Shown piece after piece: positions 21,663 through 28,594 of a stretch of 31,964 nucleotides of DNA. The position numbers and the translations under genes were made by a program. Numbering within the stretch: position 1 is the first letter of the stretch; each line of letters begins with the position of its first letter. Source of the DNA: JBQTJJ01 sp052387235 (GTDB lineage Bacteria; Actinomycetota; Acidimicrobiia; Acidimicrobiales; GCA-2861595); the NCBI GenBank assembly GCA_052387235.1, contig JBQTJJ010000181.1, positions 1 to 31,964 on the forward strand, given 5' to 3'. Below the pieces are notes generated by a model, which saw nothing but the letters and a program-made list of their open reading frames with translations, made no database searches and was not told the DNA's origin.

Positions 21663-21674
21663 GGGGACGGCGGG

Positions 21675-22589
21675 TCAGGCCTCGGCGGGGACGTCCCGGG
21701 CCAGCTCCTCGCCGGCGCGCGACGCCGCCACCGGCACGCCGCCCGGCACCCGGGGCAGCTCGATCTCGGCCGTCACCGTGCCGTGCTCCTCCTCCCAGCG
21801 CACCACGTTGAGGGTGACGGCGTAGACGGTCAGCCGCCCGAAGAACAGCAGCCAGGCCAGGATGGCGAACACCACGCCGATGGACCCGTACAGCGCAGAG
21901 GACGAGCTCACCACCTTCGGCACGTAGATGCCGCCCAGCGTCTGCAGGATCTGCAGGCCGACGGCCCCGAGGACCGCGCCCGGGAGCTGCGGCCTCCAGC
22001 CCACGTCCCGGTTGGTGAGGGCCTGGAACGTCCACAGCCACAGGGGGATGCCGATGATCAGGTTGCCCGCCACGGCGAGGGGCCAGGCCGGACCGGGCAG
22101 GCGGCCGATGAGGAAGGTCACGGCGAACGAGGCCAGGAAGATGACGCTGGCCCCCACCAGCCAGAGGAACCCGTAGAGCTTGTCCTTCAGGCCCCTCCCC
22201 GGCGCCTGCCACACCGAGTCGAAGGTGAACTGCATGGCCGCCACCAGACCCAGACCGGACCACAGGAGGCCGGCGATGCCCACCACCGAGGCGGCCCTGC
22301 CGCTGTCCTCGGCGGTGGTGAAGGCCCTCCGGAGGACCTCGGTGGTGGTCTCGTCCTGGATCCCGAGCCGCTCGATCACGGTCCCGGGCAGGTCGGTGGC
22401 GTTGCTGGACACCACCCCGACGATGCCCACCACCGCCAGCAGCAGGGGGAAGAGGGAGAGGAAGGCGGTCAGCGTGACGGCCGCGCCCAGGTAGTTGCCG
22501 TGGACCTCCTCGAAGCGCTTCTGCACCCGCAGGGCCGTCTCCACCCACTTCCAGCGACGGGCCAGCGGGCAGAGGACTCGTTCGAGCAC
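21675..22589 (-). CDS. YihY/virulence factor BrkB family membrane protein
   Basis: This encodes a 304-residue inner-membrane protein with about six hydrophobic spans (34-60, 100-120, 138-161, 169-189, 203-223, 234-261). The family pattern is visible: YLGAAVTLTAFLSLFPLLL (33-51), LLWSGLGLVAAMQFTFDSVW (108-127) and IYVPKVVSSSSALYGSIGVVFAILAWLLFFGRLTVYA (221-257). The family was once called RNase BN, which is incorrect; transport or envelope roles are proposed, but none is established. The GTG at 22589 is chosen as the nearest start before the conserved amphipathic N-terminus; no Shine-Dalgarno is visible, and longer versions would run through the divergent uppS gene. The start is moderately sure. 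The C-terminus is hydrophilic. Confidence 0.85.
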   Translation of the reverse strand: MLERVLCPLARRWKWVETALRVQKRFEEVHGNYLGAAVTLTAFLSLFPLLLAVVGIVGVVSSNATDLPGTVIERLGIQDETTTEVLRRAFTTAEDSGRAASVVGIAGLLWSGLGLVAAMQFTFDSVWQAPGRGLKDKLYGFLWLVGASVIFLASFAVTFLIGRLPGPAWPLAVAGNLIIGIPLWLWTFQALTNRDVGWRPQLPGAVLGAVGLQILQTLGGIYVPKVVSSSSALYGSIGVVFAILAWLLFFGRLTVYAVTLNVVRWEEEHGTVTAEIELPRVPGGVPVAASRAGEELARDVPAEA

Positions 22590-22665
22590 GGGGAGGCTGT
22601 ACCCCTGGGACGACCGGCGGAATCCGGCGCGGGGCCGGTGCCGGGGCAGAGGGGCGGCGGCGCGG

Positions 22666-22671
22666 TACCGT
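22666..22671 (+). promoter_or_regulatory. -10-like TACCGT, leaderless arrangement for uppS
   Basis: TACCGT ends 6 nt before the uppS GTG at 22678, with no ribosome site between. It lies in the 88-bp gap to the divergent YihY-type gene. Confidence 0.5.
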
Positions 22672-22677
22672 CGCTCC

Positions 22678-23397
22678 GTGGAGCTCGACGGCATCGACCC
22701 GGGGCGCGTGCCGGTCCACATCGGCTGCGTGATGGACGGCAACGGCCGCTGGGCCAAGAAGCGCGGTCTGCCCCGCACCGAGGGGCACAGCGCGGGCGAG
22801 GAGGCGCTGTTCGACGCGGTGGAGGGGGCGCTGGAGCTCGGCACGAAGTGGCTCACCGTCTACGCCTTCTCCACCGAGAACTGGAAGCGCCCGGTCGACG
22901 AGGTCCGGTACCTCATGCGGTTCAACGAGTCGCTGCTGCTGCGCCGGCGCGACGAGCTGCACGACCGCGGCGTGCGCATCCGCTTCGCCGGCCGGCGGGA
23001 CTGGCGGGTGCCCCGGCGCCTCATCCGGCGCATGGACGAGGCCCTCGAGCTCACGGCCCGCAACCGCACCATGACCCTCACCATCGCCTTCAACTACGGC
23101 GGGCGGGCCGAGATCGTGGACGCGGTGCGGGCCCTGGTGGAGGCCGGCACCCCGGCCGACCGCGTCGACGAGCGCGCCATCCGGGCCCACCTCTACCTCC
23201 CCGAGATGCCCGATCCCGACCTGGTCATCCGCACCTCGGGCGAGTTCCGGATCTCCAACTTCCTCCTGTGGGAGCTGGCCTACAGCGAGCTGGTGTTCAC
23301 GGACGTGCTGTGGCCCGACTTCCGCCGGGAGAACCTCTTCGAGGCGGTGCGCGAGTTCCAGCGCCGGGACCGGCGCTTCGGCGGGCTGGACGTGTGA
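22678..23397 (+). CDS. uppS: cis-prenyltransferase (undecaprenyl diphosphate synthase family)
   Basis: This encodes a 239-residue cis-prenyltransferase making the polyprenyl diphosphate carrier for cell-wall glycans. The catalytic block VMDGNGRWAKKRG (18-30) has the key Asp (D20). FSTENWKRP, FNYGGRAEI and RTSGEFRISNFLLWELAYSE (from R185) are the other family signatures. The final chain length (C50 or C55) and the allylic primer cannot be deduced; actinobacteria often have two homologues with different products. The GTG at 22678 is supported by the -10-like TACCGT 6 nt upstream. recO follows 3 nt after the stop, forming a two-gene unit. Confidence 0.94.
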   Translation: MELDGIDPGRVPVHIGCVMDGNGRWAKKRGLPRTEGHSAGEEALFDAVEGALELGTKWLTVYAFSTENWKRPVDEVRYLMRFNESLLLRRRDELHDRGVRIRFAGRRDWRVPRRLIRRMDEALELTARNRTMTLTIAFNYGGRAEIVDAVRALVEAGTPADRVDERAIRAHLYLPEMPDPDLVIRTSGEFRISNFLLWELAYSELVFTDVLWPDFRRENLFEAVREFQRRDRRFGGLDV

Positions 23398-23400
23398 CCG

Positions 23401-24171
23401 GTGGCGCTCTACCGGGACCAGGGGGTGGTGCTGCGCACCATCCGGCTGGGTGAGGCCGACCGCATCGTCACCCTCGTCACCCGCAGCCACGGCAAGGTGC
23501 GGGCCGTGGCCAAGGGCGTGCGCAAGACCAAGAGCCGCTTCGGCGCCCGCCTGGAGCCGCTGAGCCACGTCAGCCTGCTGCTCTACGAGGGCCGGGAGCT
23601 GGACGTGGTGACCCAGGCCGAGTCGCTCGACCACTTCCGTCCCATCCGCGACGACCTCGACCGCATGGGCCGGGCCGCCTCCATGCTGGAGGCGGTGGAC
23701 CAGGTGGCCCAGGAGCGCGAGCCCAGCCCCCAGCTCTACCAGCTGCTGGTGGGCGCACTGCGGGCCCTGGCCGCGTCCGATTCGCCCCTGGTGCTGGCCG
23801 CCTTCTTCTGGAAGCTGCTCTCCCTGGAAGGCGCCCATCCGATGCTCCACCAGTGCGCCACCTGCGGCGCCGACGGTGAGCTGGTGGCATTCGACATGGG
23901 CGAGGGGGGCGCGCTGTGCCGGGGGTGCCGGCGGGGCGGGCCCATCACCGCCGACGCCCTGGCGCTGCTGCGCCAGATCCTGGGCGGGGGTCTGGCCGCG
24001 GCCCTGGAGCGGCCGCACGGCCCGGCCGGCGTGGAGCTCGAGCACCTGGCCAGCCGGTCGGTGGAGTACCACCTGGAGCGCCGGCTGCGCTCGCTCGGGG
24101 TGCTGGACGGCACCGCCGCCGGCGCCACCCGGCGGTGGTCGGCAGCGTGGGAGCGGTCGTCGACGGACTAG
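23401..24171 (+). CDS. recO: DNA repair protein RecO
   Basis: This encodes a 256-residue recombination mediator that, with RecR, loads RecA and anneals SSB-coated DNA. The N-terminal OB-fold (about 1-80) has YRDQGVVLRTIRLGEADRIVTLVTRSHGKVRAVAKGVRKTKSRFGARLEP. A helical domain follows with a zinc site C152-x2-C155 and C173-x2-C176. The GTG at 23401 starts the conserved N-terminus 3 nt after uppS. No ribosome site is evident, so translation is likely coupled to uppS. The length matches the family. Confidence 0.94.
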   Translation: MALYRDQGVVLRTIRLGEADRIVTLVTRSHGKVRAVAKGVRKTKSRFGARLEPLSHVSLLLYEGRELDVVTQAESLDHFRPIRDDLDRMGRAASMLEAVDQVAQEREPSPQLYQLLVGALRALAASDSPLVLAAFFWKLLSLEGAHPMLHQCATCGADGELVAFDMGEGGALCRGCRRGGPITADALALLRQILGGGLAAALERPHGPAGVELEHLASRSVEYHLERRLRSLGVLDGTAAGATRRWSAAWERSSTD

Positions 24172-24179
24172 GCCATTCG

Positions 24180-24437
24180 ATGCATTCGCCCGGAAGTGCT
24201 TCATCGTCCCGGCGAGCCGCCGATGTTCCCCACGTGCGTCGTACGGGAGGGACGAGCGGGCTGCTGGTGATCGCGCCGGACGGGACGTACGTGCTGGAGC
24301 CCGACGGCTCCACGCGCGACGTCGGATCGCCGGCGCCCGAGCGGTCGTCCAAGGCCACGCCGCGCGACCGCCGGCGCCGGGCCCGCCGCGGCCGGTCGGC
24401 CGCGACGTCCGACGGGTCGGGGGCCGGGCCGGCGTAA
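24180..24437 (+). CDS. small basic hypothetical protein (uncertain)
   Basis: This is an 85-residue reading frame in the gap between recO and glyS. It contains LLVIAPDGTYVLEPDGSTRDVGS (28-50), a non-random-looking beta-type segment, then an Arg-rich tail (PRDRRRRARRGRS, about 61-73). I do not recognise the family. The start is unclear: the ATG at 24180 gives the longest form, while GTGs at 24234 and 24267 in the same frame would keep the central segment; none has a convincing ribosome site. The TAA stop (24435-24437) is also the first three bases of the glyS -10-like element. It may not be expressed. Confidence 0.3.
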   Translation: MHSPGSASSSRRAADVPHVRRTGGTSGLLVIAPDGTYVLEPDGSTRDVGSPAPERSSKATPRDRRRRARRGRSAATSDGSGAGPA

Positions 24438-24440
24438 CCT
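24435..24440 (+). promoter_or_regulatory. -10-like TAACCT, leaderless arrangement for glyS
   Basis: TAACCT ends 5 nt before the glyS ATG at 24446, with no Shine-Dalgarno. It overlaps the stop codon of the small upstream reading frame. Confidence 0.45.
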
Positions 24441-24445
24441 CCGGT

Positions 24446-25756
24446 ATGCCCGAACCGGCCCCGGAGCTGATGGAGACCGTCGTCAACCTGTGCAAGCGGC
24501 GCGGGTTCGTCTTCCCGTCGAGCGAGATCTACGGCGGCTTCCGCTCCACCTACGACTACGGCCCCCTCGGCGTGCTGCTCCTGCGCAACGTCAAGGAGGC
24601 GTGGTGGCGGTCGATGGTGCAGCTGCGCGACGACGTGGTGGGCATCGACGCCGCCATCCTGTCCAGCCCCCGGGTCTGGGAGGCGTCGGGCCACCTGGCC
24701 AACTTCACCGACCCCCTGGTCGACTGCCGCAACTGCAAGGAGCGGTGGCGGGCCGACCACATCGAGGACGCCTGCCCGAGCTGCGGCTCCACCGACCTCA
24801 CCGAGGCCCGGGCCTTCAACATGATGTTCAAGACGTTCGTGGGCCCCGTCGAGGAGGGCGCCAACGTCGCCTACTTCCGCCCCGAGACGGCTCAGGGCAT
24901 GTTCGTGAACTTCCTGAACGTGCTCAACACGTCGCGCAAGAAGCCGCCCTTCGGCATCGCCCAGATGGGCAAGTCGTTCCGCAACGAGATCACCCCCGGC
25001 AACTTCGTGTTCCGCACCCGGGAGTTCGAGCAGATGGAGCTCGAGTTCTTCGTGCCGCCGGCCGAGGCCGGCACCTGGTTCGACTACTGGACCACCGAGC
25101 GCATGAACTGGTACCTCGGCCTCGGCATCCCCCAGGACTGGCTGCGGCTGCGCGCCCACGACAAGGAGGAGCTGTCGCACTACTCGTCGGCCACCTCCGA
25201 CGTGGAGTTCCGCTACCCGTGGGGCTGGGGCGAGCTGGAGGGCATCGCCAACCGTGGCGACTTCGACCTGTCGGCCCACGCCGCCGCGTCGGGCGAGAGG
25301 CTCGAGTACTTCGACCAGGCCAGCGGTGAGCGGTACGTGCCGCACGTCATCGAGCCGGCCGCCGGCGCCACCCGGGCCATGATGGCGTTCCTCCTCGCCG
25401 CCTACGACACCGACGTGGTGAACGACGAGACCCGCACCGTGCTGCGCCTCGACCCCCGGCTGGCGCCCTACAAGGTGGCGGTGCTGCCCCTGTCCAAGAA
25501 GGACACCCTCACGCCCACCGCCCGCAAGGTGCTGGCCCTGCTGCAGCCCCGCTGGATGACCGACTACGACGAGACCCAGGCCATCGGCCGGCGCTACCGG
25601 CGCCAGGACGAGATCGGCACGCCGTACTGCGTCACCGTCGACTTCGAGACCCTCGAGGACGACGCCGTCACCATCCGGGAGCGGGACAGCCTGGAGCAGG
25701 TGCGGGTGCCCATCGACGAGCTGGTGGCCGAGCTGGGGTCCCGCCTGTCCGTCTGA
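24446..25756 (+). CDS. glyS: glycine-tRNA ligase (dimeric class II type)
   Basis: This encodes a 436-residue class II synthetase of the single-chain alpha2 (eukaryote/archaea-like) type used by Actinobacteria rather than the alpha/beta tetramer. The N-terminal FVFPSSEIYGGFRSTYDYGPLG (21-42) is diagnostic. A zinc knuckle has C94-x2-C97 and C110-x2-C113. FRPETAQGMFVNF (144-156), KSFRNEITPGNFVFRTREFEQME (176-198) and the motif 3 region GATRAMMAFL complete the active site. The anticodon-binding domain occupies about the last 100 residues. The length is near the family norm of about 450. The ATG at 24446 starts directly before the conserved region. It is probably a single-gene unit, with ppdK 104 bp away under its own -10. 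Confidence 0.96.
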   Translation: MPEPAPELMETVVNLCKRRGFVFPSSEIYGGFRSTYDYGPLGVLLLRNVKEAWWRSMVQLRDDVVGIDAAILSSPRVWEASGHLANFTDPLVDCRNCKERWRADHIEDACPSCGSTDLTEARAFNMMFKTFVGPVEEGANVAYFRPETAQGMFVNFLNVLNTSRKKPPFGIAQMGKSFRNEITPGNFVFRTREFEQMELEFFVPPAEAGTWFDYWTTERMNWYLGLGIPQDWLRLRAHDKEELSHYSSATSDVEFRYPWGWGELEGIANRGDFDLSAHAAASGERLEYFDQASGERYVPHVIEPAAGATRAMMAFLLAAYDTDVVNDETRTVLRLDPRLAPYKVAVLPLSKKDTLTPTARKVLALLQPRWMTDYDETQAIGRRYRRQDEIGTPYCVTVDFETLEDDAVTIRERDSLEQVRVPIDELVAELGSRLSV

Positions 25757-25848
25757 TCCCGTTTCTCGCCACGTTCGCATCCGCCGTGCGGAGGTGGACG
25801 TGCACAGGATGGCGCGGAGTGCCCGGATGGGCGTGGAGGGGCGAACGG

Positions 25849-25854
25849 TAGGCT
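25849..25854 (+). promoter_or_regulatory. -10-like TAGGCT, leaderless arrangement for ppdK
   Basis: TAGGCT ends 6 nt before the ppdK ATG at 25861. The remaining glyS-ppdK gap (25757-25848) shows no ribosome site or clear terminator. Confidence 0.5.
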
Positions 25855-25860
25855 CCGCCC

Positions 25861-28494
25861 ATGCCTTTCGTGTTCGCCTTCGACCACAAGCACCGCACCT
25901 CTCCCATGGGTCTCAAGGACCTCCTCGGGGGCAAGGGCGCCAACCTGGCCGAGATGACGTCGGTGCTGAAGCTGCCCGTCCCACCCGGGTTCACCATCAC
26001 CACGGATGCGTGCCGGGCCTACATGGAGGCGGGCTGGCCCGACGGCCTCGACAAGGAGGTCGACAAGCACGTCAAGAGGCTGCAGAAGGCGATGGGCAAG
26101 AAGCTCGGCGACGCCAGGGACCCGCTGCTCGTGAGCGTGCGGTCGGGGGCCAAGTTCTCGATGCCGGGGATGATGGACACGGTGCTCAACCTTGGGCTCA
26201 ACGACGCCTCGGTGGAGGGCCTGGCGGCCCAGACCGACGAGCGCTTCGCCTACGACTCCTACCGCCGGTTCGTGGCCATGTACGGGCGCATCGTGCAGGG
26301 GATCGAGGGCCACGAGTTCGACCGCCTGCTGGACGAGGCCAAGGAGGCCGACGGCGTCGGCGCCGACTCCGAGATCACCCCCGCCACCCTGCGCAAGCTG
26401 GTGGAGCAGGAGAAGGAGGTCGTCGAGCGCGAGACCGGCGCCCCCTTCCCCCAGGACCCCGGGGCCCAGCTGCGGGGCGCCATCGAGGCCGTCTTCGCCT
26501 CGTGGAACGGCCCCCGAGCCATCGCCTACCGGGTGCGTGAGCGCATCGCCCACGACCTGGGCACGGCCGTCAACGTCCAGGCCATGGTGTTCGGCAACCG
26601 GGACGACAACTCGGGCACGGGCGTCGGCTTCACCCGCGACCCGGCCACCGGGGCGGCCGGCGCCTACGGCGACTTCCTCGTCAACGCCCAGGGCGAGGAC
26701 GTGGTGGCCGGCATCCGCAACACCGAGCCCCTGTCGGCCATGAAAACCCGCTTCCCCAGGATCCACAAGGAGCTGCTGGGCATCTTCGAGCGGCTCGAGG
26801 CGCACTACCGGGACATGTGCGACACCGAGTTCACCATCGACCAGGGCAAGCTGTGGATGCTGCAGACCCGGGTGGGCAAGCGCACCGGCGTGGCCGCCCT
26901 GCGCATGGCCGTCGACATGACCAAGGGCCGCAAATGGAAGATCACGCCCGAGGAGGCGCTGCTGCGGGTGACCGCCGAGCACCTCGACCAGGTGCTGCAC
27001 CCCCAGATCACCGGCAAGGACCTGAACGTCATCGCCAAGGGCCTGGCCGCCTCGCCCGGCGGCGCCGTGGGCCGGGCCTACTTCACGGCCGACGACGCCG
27101 AGGCCGCCGCCAACCGAGGCGAGAAGGTGATCCTGGTCCGCAGCGAGACGTCGCCCGAGGACGTGCACGGGATGATCGCGGCGGAGGGCATCCTCACCGC
27201 CCGGGGCGGCCTGGTGAGCCACGCCGCCGTGGTCGCACGGGGATGGGGCAAGCCGGCGGTGGTGGGGGCCGAGGCGGTGCGCATCGCGGGCAGGTCCTTC
27301 ACCGCCGGCGCCGTCACGGTCAACGAGGGCGACGTCATCGCCGTCGACGGCACCACCGGCAGCGTGGTGCTGGGCGAGGTCGCCCTCACCCTGGCCGAGC
27401 CGCCGCCCCAGTTCGCCACGATCCTCGGCTGGGCCGACAAGGTGCGCAAGGGCCGCATGGCCGTGCGCGCCAACGCCGACACCGGCCCCGACGCGGCCAA
27501 CGCCCGCACCTTCGGCGCCGAGGGGATCGGGCTGTGCCGTACCGAGCACATGTTCCTGGGCGAGGACCGCCTGCCGGTGGTGCGGGCCATGATCCTGGCC
27601 GACACGCCCGAGGCCGAGGCGGCCGCGCTGGAGCAGTTGCTGGCCGTGCAGAAGGCCGACTTCGAGGAGATCCTCGAGGCCATGGACGGCCTGCCCGTCA
27701 CCGTCCGCCTGCTCGACCCGCCGCTGCACGAGTTCCTGCCGTCCACCGAGGAGCTGGCCATCAAGGAGGCCACCACCGGCCTGTCCGCCGACGAGAAGGT
27801 CCTCTACCAGGCGGCCCGGCACTGGGAGGAGTTCAACCCCATGCTCGGCACCCGGGGCGTGCGCCTCGGTGTGCTGAAGCCCGGCCTCTACGCCATGCAG
27901 GTGCGGGCCCTCATGGAGGCGGCGGCGGCCCGGGTGGCCAAGAAGGGCAAGCCGGTGGTGGAGATCATGATCCCCCTCACCGTGAGCCGCGAGGAGCTGG
28001 GCCTGGCCCGCTCGTGGGTCGCCGGCGCCGTGGCCGAGGCCACCAGGGGAGTGAAGAAGCCCATCGACGTCCAGATCGGCACCATGGTGGAGACGCCCCG
28101 CGCCGCCCTGTGCGCCGGCGAGCTGGCCGAGGAGGCCGACTTCTTCTCCTTCGGCACCAACGACCTCACCCAGATGGTGTTCGGGTTCAGCCGGGACGAC
28201 ATCGAAGGCCGCATCATGAGCGTCTACCTGGAGGACGGGCTGCTCAAGCGCAACCCGTTCGAGACGATCGACCCGCCCGGCGTCGGCGAGCTGGTGAAGA
28301 TCGCGGCCGCCCAGGGGCGTGACGCCAAGCCCGGGCTCAAGCTCGGCGTGTGCGGCGAGCACGGGGGCGACCCCGAGTCCATCGCCCTGTTCGTCGAGGC
28401 CGGCCTCGACTACGTGAGCTGCTCGCCCTTCCGCGTGCCCATCGCCCGGCTGGCGTCGGCCCAGGCCCTCCTGCGGGCCGACGGCGCGGCCTGA
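25861..28494 (+). CDS. ppdK: pyruvate, phosphate dikinase
   Basis: This encodes an 877-residue enzyme interconverting pyruvate + ATP + Pi with PEP + AMP + PPi, linking glycolysis and gluconeogenesis. The nucleotide-binding domain spans about 1-340 (LLGGKGANLAEM, 21-32; SVRSGAKFSMPGMMDT, 92-107). The swivelling phosphohistidine domain has ARGGLVSHAAVVARG with H454. The PEP/pyruvate barrel (about 520-877) has GLCRTEHMF and CGEHGGDP with catalytic C831. Val452 occupies the position that is a regulatory Thr in plant PPDK (TSH becomes VSH), so control by a PDRP-type Thr kinase is not expected. The length matches the family norm. The ATG at 25861 is 6 nt after TAGGCT. A switch-like hairpin set follows the stop. 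Confidence 0.96.
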   Translation: MPFVFAFDHKHRTSPMGLKDLLGGKGANLAEMTSVLKLPVPPGFTITTDACRAYMEAGWPDGLDKEVDKHVKRLQKAMGKKLGDARDPLLVSVRSGAKFSMPGMMDTVLNLGLNDASVEGLAAQTDERFAYDSYRRFVAMYGRIVQGIEGHEFDRLLDEAKEADGVGADSEITPATLRKLVEQEKEVVERETGAPFPQDPGAQLRGAIEAVFASWNGPRAIAYRVRERIAHDLGTAVNVQAMVFGNRDDNSGTGVGFTRDPATGAAGAYGDFLVNAQGEDVVAGIRNTEPLSAMKTRFPRIHKELLGIFERLEAHYRDMCDTEFTIDQGKLWMLQTRVGKRTGVAALRMAVDMTKGRKWKITPEEALLRVTAEHLDQVLHPQITGKDLNVIAKGLAASPGGAVGRAYFTADDAEAAANRGEKVILVRSETSPEDVHGMIAAEGILTARGGLVSHAAVVARGWGKPAVVGAEAVRIAGRSFTAGAVTVNEGDVIAVDGTTGSVVLGEVALTLAEPPPQFATILGWADKVRKGRMAVRANADTGPDAANARTFGAEGIGLCRTEHMFLGEDRLPVVRAMILADTPEAEAAALEQLLAVQKADFEEILEAMDGLPVTVRLLDPPLHEFLPSTEELAIKEATTGLSADEKVLYQAARHWEEFNPMLGTRGVRLGVLKPGLYAMQVRALMEAAAARVAKKGKPVVEIMIPLTVSREELGLARSWVAGAVAEATRGVKKPIDVQIGTMVETPRAALCAGELAEEADFFSFGTNDLTQMVFGFSRDDIEGRIMSVYLEDGLLKRNPFETIDPPGVGELVKIAAAQGRDAKPGLKLGVCGEHGGDPESIALFVEAGLDYVSCSPFRVPIARLASAQALLRADGAA

Positions 28495-28545
28495 TCCCGC
28501 ACTGGTAGCGGGATCCGTCCCCCTGGCGACCGATCCCGCTACCAG
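28493..28545 (+). terminator. stem-loops with mutually exclusive pairing after ppdK
   Basis: CTGGTAGCGGGATC (28502-28515) pairs perfectly over 14 bp with 28532-28545 around a 16-nt loop. The same strand piece GCGGGATC (28508-28515) can instead pair over 8 bp with GATCCCGC at 28493-28500, which overlaps the ppdK stop, with a 7-nt loop. No T tract follows. It may be a ppdK terminator whose shape depends on ribosomes clearing the stop codon. Confidence 0.55.
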
Positions 28546-28580
28546 AACCCGGCGCCGACACCGCCGGCAGCCGGAGGCGG

Positions 28581-28586
28581 TACCGT
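28581..28586 (+). promoter_or_regulatory. -10-like TACCGT upstream of dnaG
   Basis: TACCGT ends 8 nt before the dnaG GTG at 28595, allowing a leader of at most about 2 nt. No ribosome site is present. Confidence 0.4.
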
Positions 28587-28594
28587 CCCCGCTC

